NCBI RefSeq assembly: GCF_004331415.1
Contig: NZ_SJOP01000029.1
Span: forward strand, 1-44,397
Length of the DNA: 44,397 nt
DNA from: Kosakonia quasisacchari
GTDB taxonomy: Bacteria; Pseudomonadota; Gammaproteobacteria; Enterobacterales; Enterobacteriaceae
Direction: 5' to 3'
The translations under genes and the position numbers were made by a program. Under the pieces are notes generated by a model. That model did no database searches. It was not told where the DNA came from and saw only the letters and a program-made list of their open reading frames with translations. Position 1 is the stretch's first letter, and every line of letters begins with the position of its first letter. This document shows positions 32,292 through 39,829 of the stretch, piece by piece.

Positions 32292-32618
32292 TTATAAAAT
32301 GGTGGGTCTGCGCAGATCGTAAATAAGCATCGTTACCGAGAACGGCAGTTCACCCTGTTTTAATTTTTCCTCCTCTTCTCCGCCCCGGTTTCGGTCGAGC
32401 CATCCCAGTAACATAAGCAGCGCTGTTTGCGTTCTCAGCAGTGGCTCTCCATCAATCAGCGATGCATCGCTGCCAACGATAAGCTGACGGCTTCCCTGAA
32501 CGTAAGCGAGAATGGCGGCACTTCCTGCCTGTATTTTCAATTGAAGATCAGCATCACCGGCATCATCATCAATGCGCAGGTGCTCTTTCGCCTGGTCGAG
32601 GGTCACAAGTTCGATCAC
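32292..32618 (-). CDS. Head-tail connector protein (HK97 gp6-like)
   Basis: 108 residues: MIELVTLDQAKEHLRIDDDA, then helical core AILAYVQGSRQ and LLMLLGWLDRNRGGEEE. The DUF3199/gp6-type adaptor binds the portal as a ring. ATGA overlap with the upstream repeat protein gene indicates coupling. Confidence 0.9.
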   Translation of the reverse strand: MIELVTLDQAKEHLRIDDDAGDADLQLKIQAGSAAILAYVQGSRQLIVGSDASLIDGEPLLRTQTALLMLLGWLDRNRGGEEEEKLKQGELPFSVTMLIYDLRRPTIL

Positions 32619-33649
32619 GTCTTATCCCTCCCGTCACGTCCACGTTTGGCGGCCAGTGTCCACCCTTTCGAAGCGATTTCTCCGGGCTTATCCTGTGTAG
32701 GTTCGTCACAGTGCCACAGCGAGCCACCCCACGTGACAGTATCTCCCGGCAGATACTCGTCACCGGATTTGAACACACCGCGGTAAAGCATGACCGGAAC
32801 GTCAAAACGCTTGGTTTCGCTGCTTCCGCTGGCGCGATTAACTGTTAAGGTGAAGGAACGGTGCTCAGAGCGCTCAATTTCCACACCTGCGACACCATCG
32901 ACCAGACATTCCCAGCCGCGCATACCGTGAGTTTTCTCGTAAGCACGCCACAGCCCGCCGTTGTGGGTCGCATAGGAACCACGCGGATAGCTCTTCTCTT
33001 CATCGATAAAAGGAAGTATTTCGAGTGCCAGCGCGTCACGGCCATCGCGGCCGGGCTCAGCAGCAGGCAACGCAGCAACCGCCTCGCTCACCAGCGTTTT
33101 TACATCAGGCAAAACTGGCATGGATGCGGTGACAAGCTCATTAAGCATGGGCCTGACATCTTCAGTGGTAAGGCTTTTTCCGTCCCGCGGTACCGGAATA
33201 TCGGAAACCGCCGCGTCAACGGCCTCTTTTACCGCCTGCGCCAGCACATCCGGATCGTAATCCCTGCCATTTTCAGGCGGAGGAATAGCGCCGACGGCTT
33301 TATCCACCATGTCCTGAAGCATGGGGCGCACATCATCGGCAGTGATGCTTTTCCCGTCCTGTGGTGGAGGTAAAGCTGAAACAGCCTCCTGGACCATCGA
33401 AGAGAAATCCGGCAAGGCGGGTAACTCCGGTGCCGGAATTGCAGCGACGGCCGCAGAAACAAGTGCGGAAAAATCCGGCGCTGGCACATCTTTTATGGCA
33501 CTGAAATCTGATGCAATCTGATCCAGCCTTTTGTCGATCGCTTCCCGGTGTTCGTTGAGGCTTTTGCTGAAACTCTCACGCATTTCAGTGATGACCTGGC
33601 CGAATTCCTCGCCCAGCACCTTTATCAGGGATAATTCGCGCTCATTCAT
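32615..33649 (-). CDS. Head-associated protein with internal repeats and carbohydrate-binding-like domain
   Basis: 344 residues between portal and connector. An N-terminal coiled coil (about 1-50) is followed by an acidic, proline-rich repeat region (about 55-215) with two clear copies of DGKS(I/L)T-x-(D/E)DVRPML and several V-x-EAVAALP units. Short collagen-like GRDGRD occurs near 211 and again at the C-terminal end. The C-terminal part (VMLYRGVFKSGDEYLPGDTV, GGSLWHCDEPTQDKPGE) resembles carbohydrate-binding modules 5/12. Position suggests a capsid or neck fibre that may bind surface glycans; not proven. ATGA overlaps at both ends. Confidence 0.75.
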   Translation of the reverse strand: MNERELSLIKVLGEEFGQVITEMRESFSKSLNEHREAIDKRLDQIASDFSAIKDVPAPDFSALVSAAVAAIPAPELPALPDFSSMVQEAVSALPPPQDGKSITADDVRPMLQDMVDKAVGAIPPPENGRDYDPDVLAQAVKEAVDAAVSDIPVPRDGKSLTTEDVRPMLNELVTASMPVLPDVKTLVSEAVAALPAAEPGRDGRDALALEILPFIDEEKSYPRGSYATHNGGLWRAYEKTHGMRGWECLVDGVAGVEIERSEHRSFTLTVNRASGSSETKRFDVPVMLYRGVFKSGDEYLPGDTVTWGGSLWHCDEPTQDKPGEIASKGWTLAAKRGRDGRDKT

Positions 33650-34992
33650 TTTGTCAAAAATCCTCTGAGTATTGCTTTGGTCACCGCCTGCTCGGCATCA
33701 GTCAGCGCTTTTCCTTCATTGCCAGTGGCTACGGTTTGCGGTTGCGTTGATGCCGTACTTTTCCCGAACGGATCATCGGAAGCATCGCGGCGCGCCAGCG
33801 CACCAAGGCTAAAGTTCTGCTGTTGCAGATAGAGATCGTCGCCTCCGTCAACCGGCGGCAAATTCTCGCGAAGCCGGGCCTCGTTTGGTTTCATGATGGT
33901 ATTTTTAACCGCCTCACCGAGCGTTTTAATTCGGCGCTCACTGTCCATGCGCAGCAACGAATTCACGTCAAACTCAGTTCCGGTGTTGCCATCCAGTTCA
34001 AAGGCTTCATCAAGCAACAACTCAATCGACTCGATAAGTGTCTGTAAACACTGTGAGTAATACTGCTGCTCAAGCGCTTCAATGTTGTCATAAGAAGGAA
34101 GAGCGCCAATCCCGACTTTGTAAGCCGGCACATGGAAAACGGAACAGACAATTTCGGCAGACATCCGTAACTGCTCAACCATCTGTGCATCGGCAGCCGA
34201 TACAGAGGTGGGGTTATATTTTGCCCCATTGCTCAGGATGGCTGTTTTCCCTGCGTTTTCTCCGGTATACCCGGTGTCCCAGTTAGTTTTCAGAAGGCGC
34301 GCGTTTTCCTCACTGATACTGCCAGGCACCTCAATAACGCCGCTCGGCTTGCCGCCGTTACGAAAAAAGAATGCGGAATTTTTCTGTATGTGGTGCCCCT
34401 GCATGGCAGCCAGCCCGGCGGCGTAAATCGGCGAAAGGCCAATCAACGGATGAAAAAGACAGTTGAAACGATCGTGAATAACCTCGCGCGCGGGAACTGT
34501 CACAGTTGTTTCGATCCCGCTCATATTGTCCGGGCTAATCTGGTAAAACACAGAACCATCATCCGCCACCAGCGGTGTCACTTTATTCCAGTCAAGAATG
34601 CGTAACTCAGTGATGTCGCCCCGGGCGTTACGGATTTTCAGGGCCACCGTGTTGCCGTGACAAAATTTTGACGTTACCCAACTTTCAAAGAACTGGATCC
34701 GGTTCTGAAAGGCATTTGGCTTATTTAAAAGTGCAGCGACACTCCCTTTTCTGCTTTCCTTCCAGATCCCATTCGAATCGCGGAGTATGAGCCGCAATGG
34801 CATCTTCGAGATATCGCTGGCAATCAGCGATATACAGGAGAAAACCGCATAAAAGGAAAGTACGGTCGTGGGGTTAATTTCCAGATTGCGCTGCCAGGCA
34901 CCGGCGAAAGGCTCACCGATAAGAGACATCCATCCGCCGCGGCCCGTTGGCTGCTGAAGAGCTTTTTCTTTTCTCCGGAAAGGATTCCACAT
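33646..34992 (-). CDS. Portal protein, HK97 type
   Basis: 448 residues, HK97 gp3 family (pfam Phage_portal). Shows VLSFYAVFSCISLIASDISK, the wing and stem region GLSPIYAAGLAAMQGHHIQK and the C-terminal LRENLPPVDGGDDLYLQQQN. It forms the dodecameric DNA channel and binds terminase. The start overlaps the stop of the small upstream ORF as TAATG. Confidence 0.96.
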   Translation of the reverse strand: MWNPFRRKEKALQQPTGRGGWMSLIGEPFAGAWQRNLEINPTTVLSFYAVFSCISLIASDISKMPLRLILRDSNGIWKESRKGSVAALLNKPNAFQNRIQFFESWVTSKFCHGNTVALKIRNARGDITELRILDWNKVTPLVADDGSVFYQISPDNMSGIETTVTVPAREVIHDRFNCLFHPLIGLSPIYAAGLAAMQGHHIQKNSAFFFRNGGKPSGVIEVPGSISEENARLLKTNWDTGYTGENAGKTAILSNGAKYNPTSVSAADAQMVEQLRMSAEIVCSVFHVPAYKVGIGALPSYDNIEALEQQYYSQCLQTLIESIELLLDEAFELDGNTGTEFDVNSLLRMDSERRIKTLGEAVKNTIMKPNEARLRENLPPVDGGDDLYLQQQNFSLGALARRDASDDPFGKSTASTQPQTVATGNEGKALTDAEQAVTKAILRGFLTK

Positions 34993-35159
34993 TAACCAGC
35001 CCCCGCATTATTTTTCTTTCTCGTGCCGCCAGCGCGCTTACCACCGGCATATTCAGCCTTGCCCAGCAGCACCAGCACCCTGGCGCACTGGTCATCCACA
35101 GATTTCTCATCGCCTGGATGTGAATCATGCGTGCGTTGCAGATATCTGATTTTTGCCAT
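34992..35159 (-). CDS. Small basic protein between capsid and portal
   Basis: 55 residues (MAKIRYLQRTHDSHPGDEKS ... TRKKNNAGAG), too short for many ORF lists. Basic, with a glycine/lysine-rich end. Its stop overlaps the portal ATG, so translation is coupled. There is no Shine-Dalgarno sequence next to the ATG; AGGAGG lies 25 bases upstream across a perfect hairpin that would bring it to an effective eight-base spacing. Function unknown, but small ORFs in this place are common in HK97-like phages. Confidence 0.8.
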   Translation of the reverse strand: MAKIRYLQRTHDSHPGDEKSVDDQCARVLVLLGKAEYAGGKRAGGTRKKNNAGAG

Positions 35160-35190
35160 GCAAAATGGCGGGGAAATTCCCCGCCCTCCT
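35160..35190 (-). promoter_or_regulatory. Hairpin-bridged ribosome-binding site
   Basis: AGGAGG (35190-35185) is separated from the ATG at 35159 by 25 bases, 17 of which can fold into the stem GCGGGG/CCCCGC. Folding leaves eight unpaired bases. The layout resembles the structure-bridged start of phage T4 gene 25. Confidence 0.6.
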
Positions 35191-35197
35191 GTGCTGA

Positions 35198-36565
35198 TTA
35201 GCTGCCCTGAGTGGTGCCATAGTTCACACCGGAAATCACTGCTACCGCAGCGGTGCGACGGCGTTTCCAGTTAATCCAGCGTTCAGCGCGGATGGCCACA
35301 CTGTTGGTCTGGAACATGGAGACCAGCTCGGTGCCCGTCGGCGTGATGCTGTCGCCGGTCGGATCGCTTTCCATTTCAAGCGATGCCTCGCGGGACATAT
35401 CGACCGCAACCCCGCCATCATCTGCAAGGTAGATATCCGGCGCGTTGACCAGCACCAGCAGGTTGCCGACGTACTGGGATACGATCACCGGAAGACCCTG
35501 GAATGTACCGCCAAGCAGCGTCATTTCCGGGTATTCTTTCTGACCCAGTGCGTTTTTACGCATCGACAGCGCCAGCGCAGTGGTGCTGGACATCAGCCAG
35601 ACCGCACCATTTGGTTGCAGATTAGCCGCAACGAACACACCAAATGCTGCTGCAGCGTCATCGTCCGGATTACCGGTTGACGGGGTGGCGACGATGCCGT
35701 TGGTGATGGATGCCGGAGAAATACCAGCCGCCTCTGCCTTCGATGGATTAATGAAGTCGGTGTCCAGGCGGGCAATAACGGCTTCCGCCAGCGCATTACG
35801 CACCAGCGCATCGGCTGCCGGGTTTGAGAAACGGATCAACTCATCGGTCAGCACCGCAATAGCAGCCACTTTAGCAAACGCGAAAGTGATTGATTCGAAG
35901 TCAAACTTCGTCAGCGGCTTCGCCTTGCCCTGGCCTACCCAGTTTGCCGAACCGCCGGAGGTCTGCGCCGGAATGCGGATGTTAAACGGCACCTGGCGCA
36001 ACGCCGGGATATTGCCCTGACCAAAGCGGCCGATGATGGTCTGCGGTCGCAGGAATTCCACGAAATCCTGCGCATATTCCTGGTATTCCACCAGCGCGCC
36101 AGCCCAGGTCGGATCGGTAGTGGTACCGGCGCCAACAGCGGCTTTCAGCACGTGGTGAAGTTTGGAATCGTCCGGGTATTGCTTGCGGGCGATTTCCAGC
36201 GCTTCAGAGCGGCTGCCGTTCGCAGCAGCCAGTGCTTTGGCAAAGCGGGCAAAGGCGATACCTTTTTCCAGCTTCTGATCAACACGGATGATACCCGGCG
36301 CGCGGTTGTCCACCGTGTCCACAACACCCGCGGCGGCTTTGGCTACGGGTTTTGCCGTAGCCGCCATGTTATTTTCCATGTCACGCAGGCGTTTGAGATG
36401 CGCGTCCACGGCTTTAATTTCTGTGGAAGTGTTGTCGTAGCTCTCTTCTTCTTCCATGTCCAGGGTGCGCCCTTCTTCAGCCGCTTTTGACATGATCTCA
36501 TCGAGAGAGGCCGCCAGCGCTGAACGCTTCACTTCGAAGCTTTTGATCTGTTCTGCAATATTCAT
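35198..36565 (-). CDS. Possible separate major capsid protein from internal start
   Basis: An in-frame ATG (residue 191 of the fusion, MNIAEQIKSFEVKRSALAAS) has AAAGGA seven bases upstream and begins exactly where free HK97-type capsid proteins start. The product would be 455 residues. Whether it is made in addition to the fusion is inferred from the start site alone. Confidence 0.5.
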   Translation of the reverse strand: MNIAEQIKSFEVKRSALAASLDEIMSKAAEEGRTLDMEEEESYDNTSTEIKAVDAHLKRLRDMENNMAATAKPVAKAAAGVVDTVDNRAPGIIRVDQKLEKGIAFARFAKALAAANGSRSEALEIARKQYPDDSKLHHVLKAAVGAGTTTDPTWAGALVEYQEYAQDFVEFLRPQTIIGRFGQGNIPALRQVPFNIRIPAQTSGGSANWVGQGKAKPLTKFDFESITFAFAKVAAIAVLTDELIRFSNPAADALVRNALAEAVIARLDTDFINPSKAEAAGISPASITNGIVATPSTGNPDDDAAAAFGVFVAANLQPNGAVWLMSSTTALALSMRKNALGQKEYPEMTLLGGTFQGLPVIVSQYVGNLLVLVNAPDIYLADDGGVAVDMSREASLEMESDPTGDSITPTGTELVSMFQTNSVAIRAERWINWKRRRTAAVAVISGVNYGTTQGS

Positions 36566-37135
36566 GTTTTTTCCTTTGATTTCAGTCGATTTTTTTGCTG
36601 TAGCGCCAGCAGGTTGATGTAATTTGACCACCGTTTTCTCATGGCCTGACGCGGCGAGAAGCTGGCGATCGAAAGATTTAACGGTCTGGATGGAACATTC
36701 AGCGTTTGCCGGAATGGTCACCGCAGATACCTCAAGGAGATCCCAGGACAGAAAGCGGATACCACCTTCATCCAGGAAGGAATATTCAATGGGCCGGAAA
36801 CCGATTGATAAACCACGCACCAGACCGGCCTTGATGGATGCCCAGGCCTCGTCGAGGCGCGCAGCCAGTTGTGACGGCATGTCCGGCGTCGGTTTCACCA
36901 GCTTCGCGGTGATTTCCAGACCGTCATTCGTCATTTTCGGCATGCAGGTGCCGATCGGCTGTGAACGGTCGTGCTGCCAGAGGAATGGCGTATCGCTGCG
37001 AAACTTCGCGCCCTCCGGCTCAATAATGTCCCCGTCACGATCCGGCGATGGCGTGGAGGCGATGCCGGTAATGATCCGCTCATCCTCGTTTACCGCTTTC
37101 ACCGTCATGAGGGTGCATGCGCGTTTAAGCGTCAT
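35198..37135 (-). CDS. Prohead protease-major capsid protein fusion
   Basis: 645 residues in one frame. Residues 1-160 are an HK97 gp4-like prohead protease with His55 (WQHDRSQP), Ser110 (VRGLSIGF) and Glu135 (LLEVSAVTIPAN). A linker (about 160-190) leads to an HK97-fold major capsid protein with N-terminal coiled delta region (about 195-270) and the shell domain to the C-terminal ERWINWKRRRTAAVAVI. In HK97 these are separate genes. AGGAGG precedes the ATG. An internal ATG and an A7 run in the linker could also give separate products. Confidence 0.95.
   Translation of the reverse strand: MTLKRACTLMTVKAVNEDERIITGIASTPSPDRDGDIIEPEGAKFRSDTPFLWQHDRSQPIGTCMPKMTNDGLEITAKLVKPTPDMPSQLAARLDEAWASIKAGLVRGLSIGFRPIEYSFLDEGGIRFLSWDLLEVSAVTIPANAECSIQTVKSFDRQLLAASGHEKTVVKLHQPAGATAKKSTEIKGKNMNIAEQIKSFEVKRSALAASLDEIMSKAAEEGRTLDMEEEESYDNTSTEIKAVDAHLKRLRDMENNMAATAKPVAKAAAGVVDTVDNRAPGIIRVDQKLEKGIAFARFAKALAAANGSRSEALEIARKQYPDDSKLHHVLKAAVGAGTTTDPTWAGALVEYQEYAQDFVEFLRPQTIIGRFGQGNIPALRQVPFNIRIPAQTSGGSANWVGQGKAKPLTKFDFESITFAFAKVAAIAVLTDELIRFSNPAADALVRNALAEAVIARLDTDFINPSKAEAAGISPASITNGIVATPSTGNPDDDAAAAFGVFVAANLQPNGAVWLMSSTTALALSMRKNALGQKEYPEMTLLGGTFQGLPVIVSQYVGNLLVLVNAPDIYLADDGGVAVDMSREASLEMESDPTGDSITPTGTELVSMFQTNSVAIRAERWINWKRRRTAAVAVISGVNYGTTQGS
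36582..36596 (-). promoter_or_regulatory. A7 slip site in the protease-capsid linker
   Basis: Codons GCA AAA AAA give an in-frame A AAA AAA heptamer (36596-36590). A -1 shift reads ATC GAC TGA and stops at 36582, releasing a protease of 184 residues. Polymerase slippage on the A-run would have the same effect. Confidence 0.45.
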
Positions 37136-37154
37136 TTTGCTGCCTCCTGAAACG

Positions 37155-37176
37155 AAAAAACCCGCCGGAGCGGGTT
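37155..37176 (-). terminator. Hairpin/U-run before the protease-capsid gene
   Basis: AACCCGC pairs with GCGGGTT and is followed by TTTT on the minus strand, between the terminase stop and the capsid gene's AGGAGG. Confidence 0.7.
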
Positions 37177-37193
37177 ATTGGCTGACATAGCTG

Positions 37194-38852
37194 TCATATG
37201 AAATGCACCTGGTAATCCTGTTTTTTCGCCTCCGGGTTAAGCGCCATAAGCGAAACGGCGTTAAACAGTGCCATCAGCGGGTCAATCTTGCCCTTTCCAC
37301 TGGCCTGCTTGGTAATGAGAATGGCGTTACCTTTAGGTTCAACACGTGCGTTGCCCACACACCAGGCCATCAACGGCTGGCCACCATGAACCAGAACACC
37401 CTCAGCAAGCTTGCGCTCCGTGGTTTTAATCGCACCGCCAAGGCGCCAGCCCTGACTGACACCAACCACAGCATCAGCGGGAATTTCCGCCTCAATGAGC
37501 GCATCGAGGATCTGACCGACACCTGACGGGTCTATGCCGATTTTGTCGAGCAATTCCGCCCTGTGGATCCGGCTGACATATTCCGCCACTTCCTCAGTAT
37601 CCTGCCCGACGCGCTTAACAATGGTCAGGTCACCGGCTTTCACAAAGTCGCTAAACCGGGATTCCTCGCTTTTACGGCGCCGGATTGCTATTTCGTGCGC
37701 CCAGGCATGACACCAGCAGAGCCATTCCCGCGTCTCGGCATCACGTCCGACGGCACTGAATCCCAGCAGGTCATCAAGTCCGCCGCCATCAATACCGACG
37801 GTGATCACCTCGGCACGTTGCAATAAATCGTCAAAACTTACGCGCTTAGCCTGCTGATCCCAGAAATCGACACCCGCCCAGCGGTCACTGCGCAGATTCA
37901 GGCCGATTTCGATATTGAGATGCTTCGCCAGGAATTGCTGCAGCGTGCCGTCTGTTTTTGCCTGGTTTTTGCGGAGATTGTCCGCTATCCATTCCGGGCT
38001 GACGGACAGGCCGATGTTGGGGTTGGTGATATAAAAATTGTCAGGATCGAGATACGCCTTGCTTTCCACCATGCTTTCCGGGAATTCGTAAAGAATCCCA
38101 AGCGTTTTTGGATCGCTGATTTTGCCGTCGCGCACATCACGCCAGTAATCAAGCCGCTCTTTAAATACGCCAGCCGGTGGCTCATCGCTCTGCGTGGTAA
38201 GGTAGATAACCCACCCTTCGTTTCGCGATACCTGCCCGCCGAGCGCCTCCATAAACATGGCTTCAGCGTTGGCGCGCTTCCCGAAAAGCCACAATTCGTC
38301 CACCAGGATACGTCCTGATTTCTTACCGGAAACCGTATCGGTATCGGCCGCCACCACTTTAAGTGTGTTGCGGGTCACCCTGTGAGTGATTGTGCGGATA
38401 TGGTCCTGAATCTGAAACATATCCGTCAGCTCATCGTCGGCGCGTATCATGCCGGCGGCAGGCTTAAAGCTGTTGTCTGCCACTTCCTTGGTTGGTGCCA
38501 GAATCAGGTGCTCTTCGTCTTCGCGCCAGCAAAGAATAAGTGCCGTCAGCATAATCCCAGCTGCAATCGTTGATTTTGTGTTTTTCTTCGAGATCAACAG
38601 GCCATATTCGCGGATCAGCTGATTACCCGTGTCAGCCTCATAACCTCCAAAGATTGCTTTAACAAAATCAAAGACCCAGGCTTCAGAACATTCTCCGAAT
38701 GTGGGCTTACCCGGCAGGTCTGATACCCGCAGCTCACGAAAGATGCCAAGCGCCTGCACTGCCTGATCAGGAAAAATTGGCGGCGGGATGATGGACTGGC
38801 GGTTAACCAGCAGGCTTTCCCATTCAGGGCATGCCGTGGACCACTGTGCCAT
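37194..38852 (-). CDS. Terminase large subunit
   Basis: 552 residues, HK97-type TerL. N-terminal ATPase with Walker A-like SKKNTKST (88-95) and Walker B RILVDELW (181-188); motif LTTQSDEPPAGVF follows. The C-terminal nuclease domain begins near ITVGIDGGGLDDLLG with acidic residues for metal binding. It cuts cos and drives DNA packaging. AGGGG precedes the ATG, three bases after the small subunit stop. Confidence 0.96.
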   Translation of the reverse strand: MAQWSTACPEWESLLVNRQSIIPPPIFPDQAVQALGIFRELRVSDLPGKPTFGECSEAWVFDFVKAIFGGYEADTGNQLIREYGLLISKKNTKSTIAAGIMLTALILCWREDEEHLILAPTKEVADNSFKPAAGMIRADDELTDMFQIQDHIRTITHRVTRNTLKVVAADTDTVSGKKSGRILVDELWLFGKRANAEAMFMEALGGQVSRNEGWVIYLTTQSDEPPAGVFKERLDYWRDVRDGKISDPKTLGILYEFPESMVESKAYLDPDNFYITNPNIGLSVSPEWIADNLRKNQAKTDGTLQQFLAKHLNIEIGLNLRSDRWAGVDFWDQQAKRVSFDDLLQRAEVITVGIDGGGLDDLLGFSAVGRDAETREWLCWCHAWAHEIAIRRRKSEESRFSDFVKAGDLTIVKRVGQDTEEVAEYVSRIHRAELLDKIGIDPSGVGQILDALIEAEIPADAVVGVSQGWRLGGAIKTTERKLAEGVLVHGGQPLMAWCVGNARVEPKGNAILITKQASGKGKIDPLMALFNAVSLMALNPEAKKQDYQVHFI

Positions 38853-38855
38853 GAA

Positions 38856-39356
38856 TTACCCCTTTTTATTGTTTACCACCAGTTTCGGCGGTGTCATAGC
38901 GCCAAACTTGCTGGCGCCTGCCGCCACTTTTGCCGCAGCATTCCGCGCATCTTTCTTCCCGGTCTCACCTTTTTTGGGGTGGATATAAGGCAGCATGGCT
39001 TTAGCCGCATCTTTCCTGACGTCGATCTCTTCACCAGCATCGTTCATCACCGCCATAAGAAATTTGAGCGGATCATCGTAAGTACCAACGGTGGGCGGCG
39101 ATTCAGGCACCGGGATTTTTTCCGGCGTGTTTACTGCTGGGGTATAAACATTTTTGCGGTATGCGGGAACCTCATCAACATCGATGTTTTCCTTCTTTTT
39201 TCTCTCTATAAATGCGATGACTTCCGGGTCTTTTGCCAGTTGCGAACCCTTTGACCGTGCGGATTTCTCAGAGTATCCCGCCTTTATTGCCGCATCTTTT
39301 TGAGACATACCGGACATCAGCGCCACCGCGAATTTTCGCTTTTGCGCTGTTAACAT
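38856..39356 (-). CDS. Terminase small subunit
   Basis: 166 residues from MLTAQKRKFAVALMSGMSQK, with GGAGGG upstream; the TTG at 39371 that extends the frame lies in that ribosome-binding site and is not needed. The N-terminal helix-turn-helix (SQKDAAIKAGYSEKSARSKG) recognises cos, and the C-terminal basic tail contacts the large subunit. First gene after the presumed cos. Confidence 0.94.
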   Translation of the reverse strand: MLTAQKRKFAVALMSGMSQKDAAIKAGYSEKSARSKGSQLAKDPEVIAFIERKKKENIDVDEVPAYRKNVYTPAVNTPEKIPVPESPPTVGTYDDPLKFLMAVMNDAGEEIDVRKDAAKAMLPYIHPKKGETGKKDARNAAAKVAAGASKFGAMTPPKLVVNNKKG

Positions 39357-39460
39357 GTTTATACCCTCCAAAAGGGAATTTTTTCTGCGCGTGAGAGGGG
39401 GAGCGGTGTCCAGCGCAGTTGATGTTTACTTCTGATGATACCCCCCCCGGGGGGCTCGGT
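39357..39460. other. Presumed cos region
   Basis: In HK97 the cos site lies between the HNH endonuclease gene (right genome end) and terS (left end), and the same two genes flank this 104-base gap. It contains CCCCCCCC-GGGGGG (39441-39454), an unusual near-palindrome, and a G/C-rich run including CTGCGCGTGAGAGGG. The exact nick positions cannot be read from sequence. Confidence 0.55.
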
Positions 39461-39829
39461 TCAGATCGCCACAAGCCCTGTCCCCTGATCTTCACCGGGA
39501 ACGCCATGCTTTAAAGCTTCACTGTCTGGCAGACCTGTTGCCGCTTCCCTTGCTGACTTACCGGCATGGCACCCGGTGCATAATGTCCAGAGATTTCGCT
39601 CTGCGTTATCACCGCCGAACTGAAGCGCGATGCGGTGATCAAGTTCACTTTCATGCAGGTCAACGGCGCGCGCACACATGCAGCAATGTCCACCGTCCCG
39701 CACCCATATACGCCGCTTGAGTCCCACGCGGGCGCTGCCACTTATGCGCCGCTGCTCACCATAAACAGGTTTGATGCGCCTCGTATCAATCACTTTCAGC
39801 CTAGGTTTCAGTGTTGTTAGCTTAACCAT
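39461..39829 (-). CDS. HNH endonuclease
   Basis: 122 residues from MVKLTTLKPRLKVIDTRRIK with GGAGG before the ATG; the upstream frame to 40093 overlaps the neighbouring gene and is not used. The HNH motif is clear: HCCMC, ESELDHRIALQFGGDNAERN, LWTLCTGCHAGK. In HK97 the homologous gp74 is required for specific cos cleavage with terminase. It overlaps the end of the upstream gene by eight bases. Confidence 0.94.
   Translation of the reverse strand: MVKLTTLKPRLKVIDTRRIKPVYGEQRRISGSARVGLKRRIWVRDGGHCCMCARAVDLHESELDHRIALQFGGDNAERNLWTLCTGCHAGKSAREAATGLPDSEALKHGVPGEDQGTGLVAI

Noticed and set aside
36590..36596. Treating the A7 run as a disabling frameshift error
   Set aside because: The frame is open across it and joins two complete domains, so it is a functional fusion, not a broken gene.
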